Translations under genes and position numbers: made by a program
Notes under the pieces: generated by a model
Told to the model about the DNA's origin: nothing
Databases searched by the model: none
What the model saw: the letters and a program-made list of their open reading frames with translations, nothing else
Assembly (NCBI GenBank): GCA_025358575.1
Contig: JANYJA010000144.1
Span: 1 to 64,000, forward strand
Direction of reading: 5' to 3'
DNA length: 64,000 nucleotides
Source: Terriglobia bacterium
GTDB lineage: Bacteria > Acidobacteriota > Terriglobia > Bryobacterales > Bryobacteraceae
In this document: piece after piece, positions 1 to 9,513 of the stretch
Position numbering within the stretch: position 1 is the first letter of the stretch
How the letters are laid out: each line of letters opens with the position of its first letter

Positions 1-455
1 TTGAACTGCTCTTCCGCATACGCTTTCAGAATGGCGCGCATATCGGCGGAATAGGGGCCGCCGTTCTTGTCGATGACTTCGCCGAAGACCATCACCTTCC
101 CAGGTCCAAAAACGTCCGAAGGACCCCAATAGAAAGAAGACCAATCGATCGAAAGCCGCAGATCGCTCTCTTTTTGCGCGGTGAAACCGCGAATCGAGGA
201 TCCGTCGAACGTCAGGTTGTCCCAGTTCTTCACCAGAAACTTCTTGTCATAATCCAGAATGTGGAGCCGTCCTTCGAGATCGCTGAACAGCAGCGTCACG
301 GCCTTGATCCGTTTCTCGTCGGTTAAATATTTGAGCCGCTCCTCAGCAATTTTATCGGCGGAAACGCGGCCCATCCGCTGTTCCTTAGCCTTCAAGTTCA
401 GCTCTTCAAGTTCCGTGTATGGCAGCCGCAAAAAGTCCTGTAACTCGTTGATCAT
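1..455 (-). CDS. glnA: Glutamine synthetase, type I (N-terminal part, cut by window edge)
   Basis: Glutamine synthetase makes glutamine from glutamate, ammonia and ATP in the cytoplasm. The 151 visible codons carry the N-terminal beta-grasp domain with the type I signature FDGSSIRGF (about residues 85-93), followed by ESDLRL and a region leading toward the catalytic barrel. The rest, with the metal-binding and adenylylation sites, lies beyond base 1. The ATG at 455 is chosen because AAAGGA lies just ahead of it. The gene is divergent from an ammonium transporter across about 200 bases, which fits shared nitrogen control. Identity is clear from the motif; whether adenylylation regulates it cannot be judged here. 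Confidence 0.93.
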   Translation of the reverse strand, partial: MINELQDFLRLPYTELEELNLKAKEQRMGRVSADKIAEERLKYLTDEKRIKAVTLLFSDLEGRLHILDYDKKFLVKNWDNLTFDGSSIRGFTAQKESDLRLSIDWSSFYWGPSDVFGPGKVMVFGEVIDKNGGPYSADMRAILKAYAEEQF

Positions 456-470
456 GCATATCCTTTTAAG

Positions 471-482
471 CTGGAATTCCAG
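471..482. promoter_or_regulatory. 12-bp perfect palindrome upstream of glnA
   Basis: CTGGAATTCCAG is a perfect inverted repeat lying 15 bases ahead of the glnA start and next to its ribosome binding site. It could be a regulator site or a small RNA hairpin, but a 12-bp palindrome can arise by chance and I see no second copy. Confidence 0.2.
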
Positions 483-653
483 ATTACAATTTCAAGTCGA
501 TCCCGTCTCTCGATTCTCACCCAACTTAACGCTATTTGCCAACGGTGCGGCCTATAGAAGTTCTCTATCGGATGGATTCGTTTCAGCGTACGGCGTAATG
601 GGTCAACCTTCTGTAGTAGTATGTGACATTCTATTGAACCAAGGCGGGCAACC

Positions 654-869
654 ATTCAGCCAAACAGGAGTTCCTCTACCCACAACTTCACGCGGCTCGC
701 CGGATTTCTCCTGCTCGTCGCCGGATGGAGCATCGACCTAACGGCACTTGCCGCCCTGAAAACTCTGGGTCCGCGGATCGGTTTCGTGCTGGCCGGAACA
801 GCGGTCGAGTTGCTTGGTTTGGTGCTCGTCTTCCGATCGCATCTGCTTCCACGGGCCCACAAATGGTGA
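654..869 (+). CDS. Small two-helix membrane protein coupled to amt, unusual start
   Basis: A 71-codon open frame ends in a TGA overlapping the ATG of the Amt gene (shared ATGGTGA), the usual arrangement for translational coupling. It encodes two hydrophobic helices (about residues 16-33 and 41-59) and a basic C-terminal tail, LLPRAHKW. No ATG or TTG start exists in this frame after the stop at 624, and the only GTG (786) falls inside the second helix. The best option is ATT at 654, preceded by AAGGCGGG at normal spacing. Either a rare ATT start is used or the true start was lost to an upstream frameshift. I do not recognise the family; a small partner of the transporter is only a guess. Confidence 0.4.
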   Translation: MQPNRSSSTHNFTRLAGFLLLVAGWSIDLTALAALKTLGPRIGFVLAGTAVELLGLVLVFRSHLLPRAHKW

Positions 870-2134
870 ACCTAACGGTGCTGCTATGCGTGGTTTCAAT
901 TCTGCTAGTCCCCTTCGCCGCCGCCGGACTGTCGCTCATCAATACGGGCCTCGGCCGCTCACGCAGCGCCGCTCACGCCATGCTCGCGGCTCTATGCTTG
1001 TTCGGTGTTGCGGTCCTGATTTACTTTTTCTGCGGATACGCGCTGCAAGGTTTTCCAGGCCGCCCCGACCACGCTTTTACGATCGGCCAGAAATCCTGGA
1101 GCTGGGTTGCCGCCGAACCTTTCTTCCTCCGCGGCATCCCACTCGATCTCTCTCCGGTTTCGCTCGCGGTGTGGCTCCAGTTATACAGCGTCGCGCTCGC
1201 GGCCATCATTCCATTGAGCAGCGGCGCGGATCGGTGGCGTCTCGGCGCCATGTGCATTTCCACTATATTTCTTGCCGGTTTAACCTATCCGCTTTTCGCC
1301 CATTGGGCATGGGGGGGCGGATGGCTCGCCCAGTTGGGGACGAACTACGGCCTCGGGCGTGGATTTCTAGATGCCGGGGGGTCCGGCTCCATCCAATCGG
1401 TCGGCGGCTTAACCGCGCTGGCTGTCGCATGGATTCTCGGACCGCGCCGAGGCAAGTATCCCAAGGAGGGGATGCCCGCCGCCATCCCCGGTCACAACAC
1501 CGTTCTGGTGATGTTCGGGTGTCTGCTTACGCTCGCCGGATGGACCGGTCTCAACTCCGCCGGGTCGATGCTTTTTGCGGCCGCCGATCCCACCAAGTTG
1601 GTGTTGGTCGCTATCAATACCACGCTATCGGCCGCGGCATCCGCCCTCGCTGCCGCTGCGATCACTCGGGTTCGTTTCGGGAAACCGGATGCCTCCCTCT
1701 GCGCTAACGGTTGGGTGGGCGGATTGACCGCGAGCAGCGCGGCCTGCGGATTCGTGCCCCCGGCGGCAGCGGTTTTAATTGGAGCCGTCGCGGGCTGCCT
1801 AGTCACCTTGTCAGTGGAATTTCTAGAATTGCGATTGACTGTGGACGATCCAGGCGGCGCGGTTTCCGTCCACGCTATTGGGGGCATCTGGGGGTTGCTT
1901 GCGTTGGGCCTTTTCGTCGGCAACGATACGGCTCAATGGCTGGCACAGTTGATCGGCGTGGGGACGCTGATCGGTTTCATTCTGCCGCTAACCTATGGAG
2001 TGAACATTGCGATCAACCGTTTCTATCCGCAGCGTGTCGCTATCGAAGGCGAGAGGCAAGGCATGGATCTCCATGAACTCGGGGCGGGCGCGTACCCAGA
2101 CTTTTTCACGCATTCAGACGATTTGACGCACTAA
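863..2134 (+). CDS. amt: Ammonium transporter, Amt family (variant pore)
   Basis: This is a 423-residue inner-membrane Amt channel with about eleven helices that would bring ammonium into the cell for the divergent glutamine synthetase. Family marks are HWAWGGGWL (147-155), the aspartate D170 of the recruitment region, LGPRRGKYP, and VDDPGGAVSVHAIGGIWG with the second pore histidine at 337. The first pore histidine, expected in the motif D-x-x-G-S-x-x-x-H, is glutamine (Q178). An upstream ATG at 725 would add 46 residues with no hydrophobic or conserved character, so I place the start at 863. No PII (glnK) gene is visible beside it. Confidence 0.9.
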   Translation: MVNLTVLLCVVSILLVPFAAAGLSLINTGLGRSRSAAHAMLAALCLFGVAVLIYFFCGYALQGFPGRPDHAFTIGQKSWSWVAAEPFFLRGIPLDLSPVSLAVWLQLYSVALAAIIPLSSGADRWRLGAMCISTIFLAGLTYPLFAHWAWGGGWLAQLGTNYGLGRGFLDAGGSGSIQSVGGLTALAVAWILGPRRGKYPKEGMPAAIPGHNTVLVMFGCLLTLAGWTGLNSAGSMLFAAADPTKLVLVAINTTLSAAASALAAAAITRVRFGKPDASLCANGWVGGLTASSAACGFVPPAAAVLIGAVAGCLVTLSVEFLELRLTVDDPGGAVSVHAIGGIWGLLALGLFVGNDTAQWLAQLIGVGTLIGFILPLTYGVNIAINRFYPQRVAIEGERQGMDLHELGAGAYPDFFTHSDDLTH

Positions 2135-2177
2135 TGAGCTACGGAGCCTATGCCGCCTTGCCCGTCCCACTCCCTCG

Positions 2178-5100
2178 TTAGAAAGAGAACCGCAGCGCCA
2201 ACTGCAGTTGCCGTGAGAAGTTCGCCTGCGTGGTAATCTTCCCAAAAGCACTGCTGCCGTAGGATACGTTCGGTCCATAAAATAACGGCGTATTCATGGC
2301 GTTGAGCGCTTCGCACCGAAACTGCCCCTTGAGCGTTTCCCGAATCAATATGTCCTTGAACGCCGACATGTCCCAGTTCACTTGTCCCGGTCCGCGCATG
2401 TCGATCGTCCGGCTGACGTTGCCGAAAGTGAATTGCGGGGCCACTGAGAAAGCCGCCGCGCTGATGTAATAATTCAGCCGGTCCTCCAAGCTTCCGCTGG
2501 TGACCGGTGAAACGCCGGTGGCGTTCGGCCGCTGACTTCCGTATCCGAAGGCCGAGTTGAAATTCGTCGCCTGTGTGATCTGCAGCGGGAAGCCGGTTTG
2601 GAAGACCGACACCGCGTTCAGGCTCCATCCGCCGGCGATATAGTTCGTGATTTTGCTTCCGTTGAGCATCGCTTTGCCCTTGCCGAACGGCAGCGCGTAA
2701 GAAACTGCGGTGGCCCAGCGGAACGGAGTGTCGATGTTTGAGAACGAATACTCCGCTGCCATGTTATACGGGTTTTGCGGAGCCTTCGCGCCGCTGTTGA
2801 GAGTATTGCCCACGCCGCCGCTCGATTCGTCGCGATTTCGCGACCATGTGAACGTCGATAGCAGGGTCAAACCCGAATTGTAGCGCTTTTGGGCTTTGAA
2901 TATGAACGATCGGTAGAGCGCTTTGTTGTTATCGCTGAATGCTAGATTTATCGAGCCAAACGTTGGGTAGGGCAGAAGCAGTTGTGACGCCTGGATCTTG
3001 GCCGTGCCGATTACACCGGCGCCGCCGTTCCCGTAGAAAGGATTCGGCACGCGCTGAGTGAGAGCGGGTCCCAGCCGGAGAAGGCTGGGGTCGAGTGCGT
3101 TTGCGTTAATGGTCCCGGCGCCAAGCGCGAGATGACTGGATTTTGACCCGACGAATCCCACTTCGATCGCGGTGTTGAAAGGCAATTCCCGCTGGATGTC
3201 GAACGAGTACTGCTGCACATAGGGCGAGCGGGCATCGGGATCAACCAGCGAAAAGCTCTGGCCGATGCCGGTGGAGGTGCCGCGCGTGCTGCCCACTGGC
3301 TGCAGAATTCCGTTTGGAAACGGGTTTGAAAGCGATCCCGCCGGTGTCAGGTTGTTGTCGGTGGAAGCGATGTAAGACGTAGCTTGGTTGTAACCCACGG
3401 TGGCAATCGGGTAGCCCAGCGCGAACTGGGGCGCGAAAAAGACGCCGTAGCCGGCGCGTACCACGGTCTTTGAATTCCATTGATAAGCCGCCCCGAAACG
3501 CGGCCCCCACTTATTGCTATATGGATTTCCTACCGTTGTCTTTCCGTTGGTCCCCGCGTAATTCACAACGCCTTTTGGCGAAATCCCCGTGACATTGGCT
3601 GCCAGCGGATTCGCTGCATTCCTGTCAAAATTAACCACAATGCCGTTATGAGTCTCTCCGAGTCCAGCCTCATGCTCCCAACGTAATCCCATGTTGAGGG
3701 TGAGATTCGAACTCACCCGAAAGTCGTCCTGAATGTACAAGCCGTAGTAATTGGCGAACTGGGAGAGTTTGGTCGATGTGTAGATGTTGCCGCTCGATGG
3801 ATAGCCGAGCAGGAGATCGGCCAGGTCGGCGCCGCCCTTGCCCGCCGCGGTTGGCGCGGATTTCGTGAAGATACCGTTGAACGAGTAATTTCCTTCCGCA
3901 TCGTTGAAGTCATTGCCCGCGGCCTTGATTTTACGGTAATCAAACCCCGCCTTGAGACTGTGGCGGCCCAGGAATTTGGCAATACTGGCGCCAAAGTTAT
4001 CGGACGAGAGAACCACCAGCGAGTTGTTGTCGTTCACGCCCAGCGAGTAGAGATTGGTCATGGGAACGTAGGGAAACTGAGCCTTCGCGCGAGGCACCTG
4101 GCTGACCAGAGATGAATCAAATCCGAGGCTGGTCAAGTCAAATCCCTGACTCGAGTTGTAACTATAGTTCGGGAACCGGTTGAAGCCGTACCGAACCGTC
4201 ACGACGGTAGACGGATTGACCGTAATCAGGTTATTCAGTTGTGTCGTATCGACACGGCGCAGCAATCGCCATCCGTCCGGTGTCGAGGGGTTGTTAAACC
4301 AGCTATTGCCGGGTTCGAGCGAAAAGTAGCGGAGATAACTCACGCTGGCGCGCCACCATGACGTGAAGTCTTCGTCGAGCTTGGCCGTATACTGGGCGGC
4401 GCGCGCGGGCAAACTGGCCGAAGCTGAGATGTCGTTGTCGCCATAATATCGGGGTGCTGTTTGAGGCGCCTGATAACTAGCTGCGATGGCCTTGGCTACC
4501 GGGTTGATTCGGTTCGCGGGGATCACATTCCCAGGGAACGGGGCTCGGCCGCCGGGGGACAGCGGGTCGTAGATGATCAGAGGCGCGCCGCTAGCCGTTA
4601 CGGTCTTCGAGAAATCTCCAATTCGTTCCAGCGCGGTCGGCGCATTGAAGAGCGAAGATGCGGACTGAGTATCGTCATAGTGCTCAAATCCCAGAGCGAA
4701 GAACGTCTTGTTCTTGCCGTTGTAGAGTTTAGGTATGATGACGGGTCCGCCAAAACTAGCGCCCCATGTGTCGTTGGGCTGATTGGTAATCGGGATCCCG
4801 GCGGCGTTGTTGAAGAAGCTATTGGCATCCCACGCGGTGCGGCGCAAGTGGCCGTACAGGCTTCCGTGATATGTATTGCCGCCCGACTTCATTAGCGTGT
4901 TGAACATACCGCCACCCGTGCGGGCCATTTCGGCATCGTAAGTGTTCGCCTGAATTTTGACTTCCTCGACGGCTTCGATCGCCGGAATAATAATTGCGCG
5001 ATTGTTCGAGTCCGTAATGGGCACGCCATCGATCAGATAGTTATTGCCGCGCACCGGACCGCCCGCAATCGAGATCGACGACGAACCGCTCTGATCTTCC

Positions 5101-5636
5101 ATCCGGTTATAGGCCGGATTGCCGACTGGCACCACGTTCGCCGCCAGCTTCGAAAGCATGAACGGATTGCGCCCGAGGTTGGGAAGTTCAGTGAGTTGCT
5201 TATTGTCGAGCACTTGGCCCTGCGATGCGGTCGACGATTCGATCAGCGGCGCGGACTCGGTGACTTTCACGCTTTCCGACACCTGACCGACATCCAGTTT
5301 CATATCCAATGAAACCTGTTGCTGCGTGCCTACGACAATTCCGTGCCGTTCGAACGTCTTGAAGCCGGGCGACTCCACCCTCACCGAGTAAGTGGCCGGT
5401 ATCACTTCACTGAATATGAAATCGCCGGAGGACGCGGTGGTAGACGAACGTTGGCCGGATGTGCCCTCGTTCGTTAACGTGACCTTTGCGGTTACCACCG
5501 CGCCCCCGTTGGGGTCTAACACGGTTCCGCGGACAGCGCCGTAATAAGACTGGCCCTGGAGCGCGAGCCCCCCGGCGCAAACTGTAAGCAACGCAAACGA
5601 ATATCGAGCGAACGATCGTGACGAAAAACTGAACAT
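2178..5636 (-). CDS. TonB-dependent receptor, Oar-like, with carboxypeptidase-regulatory domain
   Basis: This 1152-residue outer-membrane receptor begins with a signal peptide ending near LALQGQS. A carboxypeptidase-regulatory-like beta-sandwich follows at about 30-110 (GAVRGTVLDPNGGAV), then a plug domain (RNPFMLSKLAANVV, NNYLIDGVPITDSNN) and a long beta-barrel ending in the aromatic LALRFSF. Such Oar-type proteins are strongly expanded in Acidobacteriota and probably take up large or polymeric substrates using TonB energy; the ligand cannot be read from sequence. AGGGGG lies about 12 bases ahead of the ATG. It converges on the amt gene and has about 215 bases of upstream DNA separating it from the kinase gene, so it is probably transcribed alone. 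Confidence 0.92.
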   Translation of the reverse strand: MFSFSSRSFARYSFALLTVCAGGLALQGQSYYGAVRGTVLDPNGGAVVTAKVTLTNEGTSGQRSSTTASSGDFIFSEVIPATYSVRVESPGFKTFERHGIVVGTQQQVSLDMKLDVGQVSESVKVTESAPLIESSTASQGQVLDNKQLTELPNLGRNPFMLSKLAANVVPVGNPAYNRMEDQSGSSSISIAGGPVRGNNYLIDGVPITDSNNRAIIIPAIEAVEEVKIQANTYDAEMARTGGGMFNTLMKSGGNTYHGSLYGHLRRTAWDANSFFNNAAGIPITNQPNDTWGASFGGPVIIPKLYNGKNKTFFALGFEHYDDTQSASSLFNAPTALERIGDFSKTVTASGAPLIIYDPLSPGGRAPFPGNVIPANRINPVAKAIAASYQAPQTAPRYYGDNDISASASLPARAAQYTAKLDEDFTSWWRASVSYLRYFSLEPGNSWFNNPSTPDGWRLLRRVDTTQLNNLITVNPSTVVTVRYGFNRFPNYSYNSSQGFDLTSLGFDSSLVSQVPRAKAQFPYVPMTNLYSLGVNDNNSLVVLSSDNFGASIAKFLGRHSLKAGFDYRKIKAAGNDFNDAEGNYSFNGIFTKSAPTAAGKGGADLADLLLGYPSSGNIYTSTKLSQFANYYGLYIQDDFRVSSNLTLNMGLRWEHEAGLGETHNGIVVNFDRNAANPLAANVTGISPKGVVNYAGTNGKTTVGNPYSNKWGPRFGAAYQWNSKTVVRAGYGVFFAPQFALGYPIATVGYNQATSYIASTDNNLTPAGSLSNPFPNGILQPVGSTRGTSTGIGQSFSLVDPDARSPYVQQYSFDIQRELPFNTAIEVGFVGSKSSHLALGAGTINANALDPSLLRLGPALTQRVPNPFYGNGGAGVIGTAKIQASQLLLPYPTFGSINLAFSDNNKALYRSFIFKAQKRYNSGLTLLSTFTWSRNRDESSGGVGNTLNSGAKAPQNPYNMAAEYSFSNIDTPFRWATAVSYALPFGKGKAMLNGSKITNYIAGGWSLNAVSVFQTGFPLQITQATNFNSAFGYGSQRPNATGVSPVTSGSLEDRLNYYISAAAFSVAPQFTFGNVSRTIDMRGPGQVNWDMSAFKDILIRETLKGQFRCEALNAMNTPLFYGPNVSYGSSAFGKITTQANFSRQLQLALRFSF

Positions 5637-5851
5637 GATGCGAATTACCCCCTCAAAGTTTTTTGAATTCCACGAAATGTGACTAAATCGAGTGACTTTG
5701 AGACCGACGAGGTCTTCCGCGCGGACAGGTTGCGGTGTTTAACTCAAGCCAGCGGCTTAGCTAAACGAGTTTACTTTTCGTGAATTGTAACACGCACTCC
5801 GCAAAACCAACAACTAATTTGTTTTTAGGAGATGAGGTTTTCTGGGGAAAT

Positions 5852-6820
5852 TTACGTGTGCTTGGCGACGTAGAACAGCAGCCCGAAAATTACCACCGGG
5901 ATTAGCGCCAGCATAATGTAGTAAAGCACCTGCGACCCTCGCGCGGTGCGGCGCTGTTTCCAGTCATGCAGTTCGGGCCGCTCCGAGACGCCCACATCGC
6001 TCAAATGCTCCAGGTCGAAGGCCATCTCATGCGCGCTGCGATAGCGGTTCGCCGGATCTCGCTCCATCGCCCGGTACACCACCTCCTGCAGTTCCGGCGA
6101 AATCTCGCTGTCGATCTCGCGCGGCGGCACAGGGTTATTCAACAGGCGGTCGTTCATGATTGCGAACGGATTTTCCCCGGTGAACGGCGGCTTGCCGGTC
6201 AGCATTTCATATAGCATCACGCCTAGGGAATAAACATCGCTGCGCGCATCGCCCCGCTTGCCCTTCACTTGCTCGGGCGAAATATATTCCGGCGTCCCCA
6301 TCACCTGCGAGAGTTTCGCGAAGGTTAGCCTGCGGGCTCCGGCCTTGCCCGCGATTCCGAAATCGATCAGCTTGATTTGGTCCTCATCGTCAACCATCAA
6401 ATTTTCGGGTTTCAGATCGCGATGCACCACCCCGTGCTTGTGAATGTAATCGAGTGCCTCGGCGACTCGCCCCACGATGCGAACCGCACGCTCGGCTGGC
6501 AGCTTCCGCTGTTGCACCATGATTTCGCGAAGCAGGCGGCCATCGACCCACTCCATCACCATGTAAACCGTTTTGCCGCTTTTATCGGCGAGCACCTTCA
6601 TTACGCCTGGGTGGTCCAGCGCTTTTCCGATCTCTGCCTCGCGGTGGAAGCGCTCGAAGAAAACTGGGTCCGATTCCATTTCGGGATGCGGGATTTTGAT
6701 CGCAACCGGTATTCCGGTGCGCGTGTCGGTGGCTCGAAATATGGATGCCATGCCGCTTCGCGCAGCCAGCGAATCTATGGAGTAGTCGTCGAGTTTGTCT
6801 CCAGCGTGGAGTGAGGTCAT
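5852..6820 (-). CDS. Serine/threonine protein kinase, membrane-anchored
   Basis: This is a Hanks-type kinase of 322 residues. Visible motifs are the ATP-binding VAIK (K42), HRDLKPENL with catalytic D135, DFG at 153-155, the activation-segment MGTPEYISPEQ, and DVYSLGVMLYEML. A single membrane helix near the C-terminus (about 297-318) anchors the kinase domain inside the cell with almost nothing outside, so it lacks the PASTA sensor of PknB-type kinases. The glycine loop is degenerate (ARSGMAS). It follows a PP2C phosphatase by 23 bases on the same strand, so the two probably form a reversible phosphorylation pair in one operon. Confidence 0.93.
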   Translation of the reverse strand: MTSLHAGDKLDDYSIDSLAARSGMASIFRATDTRTGIPVAIKIPHPEMESDPVFFERFHREAEIGKALDHPGVMKVLADKSGKTVYMVMEWVDGRLLREIMVQQRKLPAERAVRIVGRVAEALDYIHKHGVVHRDLKPENLMVDDEDQIKLIDFGIAGKAGARRLTFAKLSQVMGTPEYISPEQVKGKRGDARSDVYSLGVMLYEMLTGKPPFTGENPFAIMNDRLLNNPVPPREIDSEISPELQEVVYRAMERDPANRYRSAHEMAFDLEHLSDVGVSERPELHDWKQRRTARGSQVLYYIMLALIPVVIFGLLFYVAKHT

Positions 6821-6843
6821 GGCAGATCGGCGTCAGGCACTGA

Positions 6844-7641
6844 CTAGCGCAACTTGTAGTGGCGGCCGCGATACATGCCCACACGCTCGACACCAGTTAT
6901 GCGGATCAAAAGTACGCTAATATTATCGCCGCCGTCCCGTTTGTTGGCAAGCGCTACAAGCTCCCGGGCGGCGCCTTTCAAATTCACGCCGTGGCTCACA
7001 ATTCGTCCAATATCAAATTCATCCACCGAGCCATGCAGCCCGTCCGAGCAAAGCAAAAGAACATCTTCCGCGAATATTTGATGTTCCTCGGTATCCACAT
7101 CGACAAAGAGACCGCCCCCTAGAGACCGGCTCAAAAGATGGCGTGTGGAGGCGTCGGCCGCTTCTTGTGCGGAGAGCAGCCCAAGGCGCGCTTGCTCATT
7201 TACCACGGTGTGATCGCGTGTGAGAGCCAGCGCATGGCCCCGACGGATCAAATAGCAGCGTGAATCTCCAACGTGTGACACCACTGCCCGATCGAACCGC
7301 AACGCGCAAGCCACGAACGTGGTTGCCATTGTGGAACCTCCTGGCGAAGCGGAGTGCATTTCCAGAATTTTTGTGTTTGCCGCCTGAATCAGGCGAGGGA
7401 CTAATGCATTTAACGGCTGACCGCTGGGGGCCGCCAGAAACCCGGCGGTGACCGTTTCCACTGCCGCCCGCGACGCCACTTCTCCCCGATCCTGCCCACC
7501 GACACCATCCGCCAGCGCAAACAGCCAGCCCCGGGTTTGAGCCTGTTCGGAAGTCTCGGGCAGCGCGTATCCCGAAAAATCCTCGTTATGCCCGCGCACG
7601 CGTCCAGGGTCTGAGAACTGCGCGAATTCAACCTCCAACAT
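6844..7641 (-). CDS. PP2C-family protein phosphatase
   Basis: A soluble, metal-dependent Ser/Thr phosphatase of 265 residues (Stp1/PrpC type). Metal-binding motifs are RGHNEDF (E20, D21), ADGVGG (D45), VGDSRCYLIR, LLCSDGLHG and the terminal GGDNISVLLI. It has no membrane segment. As the first gene of the pair with the kinase, it most likely reverses that kinase's phosphorylation or dephosphorylates the kinase itself. Confidence 0.93.
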   Translation of the reverse strand: MLEVEFAQFSDPGRVRGHNEDFSGYALPETSEQAQTRGWLFALADGVGGQDRGEVASRAAVETVTAGFLAAPSGQPLNALVPRLIQAANTKILEMHSASPGGSTMATTFVACALRFDRAVVSHVGDSRCYLIRRGHALALTRDHTVVNEQARLGLLSAQEAADASTRHLLSRSLGGGLFVDVDTEEHQIFAEDVLLLCSDGLHGSVDEFDIGRIVSHGVNLKGAARELVALANKRDGGDNISVLLIRITGVERVGMYRGRHYKLR

Positions 7642-7704
7642 AGAACTAGACAGACCACGAGCAGGCTTTCACCTGCCCGTGTCCCCATATTTCAAGCGAG
7701 CTCT

Positions 7705-9513
7705 TTAGTAAGCAGCCCCCTGCCCGCGTTCTGCCACTAGCGTGGTACGGCCCTTGGACTTACTGGATCGAATGAAATACATACCGCCATAGATCGCCCA
7801 AACCGCCGCCAGTCCCAGCGCCAGCAGAGGTTCCATCTTTGTGCCGTACCCCATGAACGGGCCGATCAGGTAAAACGCCATGCACCCCAGATTGGCTAAG
7901 AGCCCAAACACTGGAATGAACAGATGCCGCACCATGCTGAACTTTGGATGGCCGTGGTAACAGACAATGCAGGTCACGCAGCTTAACATATACAGCAGGA
8001 AAGTGCCGAAATTCGATGCCAGCGTGATCGTCAGCAGAGAATTCGGAAGAGCGGCCATGGCGTCATGGGAAGGATATCCGAAGCTGGACCAGAAACCCTG
8101 GGGTATCGCTTTAATGGTCGCATCCGCGGGCGCGGCGGCATCGCCGAACGGCATAATCACCGCCAGGCATCCGAAAACCGCCGAGATGACCGCCAGGGTC
8201 CAGATCGCGCGATGGGGCGTCAACGTCTCGGAATGCAGCATCCCGAAATGCTCCGGCACTTCATCGTCTTTGCCCATGGAGTAAGTCACGCGCGCCGCCG
8301 TATTCATGCAAGAGAGCGTGGTTCCGATCAGCGCCAAAAACACCGTTACCGCTTCGATCAGCATGAACGTTCTGCCATGTCCCTGCCCAAAGAATGCGTC
8401 CCCGACAATGATCATCATGTCCCCAATGGGGGCCGACGATCCCGCCGCCGTCGCCATGGTGTAACCGCTACTCAAGAAATAGTTTGCCGCGAAGTACTCG
8501 AACAGGTAACAGAAGGCGCCCTGAACCAGCAAAGAAGTAATGACCGCGATCGGCACGTCCCGCTTGGCGTTCTTGGCTTCGCCGCCCATGGCTGTCACCG
8601 ATTCAAAGCCAACCAGGATCAAAATCGCGACGGTGGCCTGCACGAAACCCCATCCCCAGTTATGCACACCCACTACGGAGGCGGCGTTCGGATGGCTTTG
8701 AAAGACACCGGCGGAATCTTTTTCGGGATAGGCGATTTTGAACGGCACCGGCTGCCCGGCCGCGTCCAGCTTCGGCTTCGGAGCGCCGCCCGCATCGCGC
8801 ACGATTGTATCGGTCGTCGTGCCATTCGCCGTCACCGGCGCAGTGAGAAATTCGTAGTTGTAAGTCGAGCCGGAGCTCGAATCGTACTGCAACGCCGTGC
8901 TTCCAGCGGGATGATTCATGCGGTAGCTCAGGGCCAGCACCGAGAACACTATCAGGGCGCTGATTTGGATGACGTTGATCGCGATGTTGACCGAAGTGGA
9001 GCCATTGACGCCGCGAGAGGCGATGTAAGCCACTGCAAACGAGAACAGGGTAGCGACCAGCATCATGAATGCGGGACCCGGATTGCTGGCGCTCATAAAG
9101 TTCGGCCACAAGGTGCCCACGACGAATCCGACGAATATCCCCGTGACTCCTACCATCACGCCCGGATAGATCCAGTAATAGAGGTGCGACCCCCAGCCGA
9201 CGATGAACTTCGATAGCCGGGCGTAGCGCCAAGCCTTGTCGTGATTCAGAAACGCCTGCTCCGCAAAGTAATACGAGCTGCCGGTGCCAGGGTACAGCTT
9301 GGCCATTTCCGCGTAGCAGACGGCGGTTGCCAAGCACAGCAACAGCGCAATGATAATCCCGAACCACATCGCCGGAGCCGTGGCTCCGGTCGCGCCTTGG
9401 ATGGCGAAAGTGAGCCAGAGAAAGGCTCCCGGCGCGATCAGCGCCATCGCGTTCATCGTTAGCCCAGTTAAGCCGAGCGTCGCTTGCATTTGCGGTGGTT
9501 TTTGGTCCGCCAT
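7705..9513 (-). CDS. APC-superfamily amino acid permease
   Basis: A 602-residue transporter with about twelve membrane helices. The N-terminal stretch LGLTGLTMNAMALIAPGAF and the AEMAKLYPGTGSSYYFAEQAF region are typical of amino acid/polyamine/organocation permeases, as is GFESVTAMGGEAKNAKRDVP near the middle. An insertion of about 90 residues (roughly 215-290) forms a large polar loop rich in Gly, Thr and Pro between helices, which is longer than usual. AGGAAGG lies ahead of the ATG. The substrate cannot be told from sequence. The gene stands alone between the phosphatase and the MarR gene. Confidence 0.88.
   Translation of the reverse strand: MADQKPPQMQATLGLTGLTMNAMALIAPGAFLWLTFAIQGATGATAPAMWFGIIIALLLCLATAVCYAEMAKLYPGTGSSYYFAEQAFLNHDKAWRYARLSKFIVGWGSHLYYWIYPGVMVGVTGIFVGFVVGTLWPNFMSASNPGPAFMMLVATLFSFAVAYIASRGVNGSTSVNIAINVIQISALIVFSVLALSYRMNHPAGSTALQYDSSSGSTYNYEFLTAPVTANGTTTDTIVRDAGGAPKPKLDAAGQPVPFKIAYPEKDSAGVFQSHPNAASVVGVHNWGWGFVQATVAILILVGFESVTAMGGEAKNAKRDVPIAVITSLLVQGAFCYLFEYFAANYFLSSGYTMATAAGSSAPIGDMMIIVGDAFFGQGHGRTFMLIEAVTVFLALIGTTLSCMNTAARVTYSMGKDDEVPEHFGMLHSETLTPHRAIWTLAVISAVFGCLAVIMPFGDAAAPADATIKAIPQGFWSSFGYPSHDAMAALPNSLLTITLASNFGTFLLYMLSCVTCIVCYHGHPKFSMVRHLFIPVFGLLANLGCMAFYLIGPFMGYGTKMEPLLALGLAAVWAIYGGMYFIRSSKSKGRTTLVAERGQGAAY

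Noticed and set aside
456-653. Sigma-54 promoter or glutamine-sensing RNA between glnA and amt
   Set aside because: I searched by eye for the TGGCAC-N5-TTGC pattern and for a conserved RNA fold and found neither convincingly.
621-869. Second selenocysteine gene starting ATG-TGA at 621
   Set aside because: A UGA as second codon with no redox motif or hairpin after it is not credible; the frame is better explained by a later start.
8065-9216. 383-codon frame on the plus strand
   Set aside because: Antisense to the APC permease, which has a full set of helices. The frame encodes an Arg/His-rich chain with no motif.
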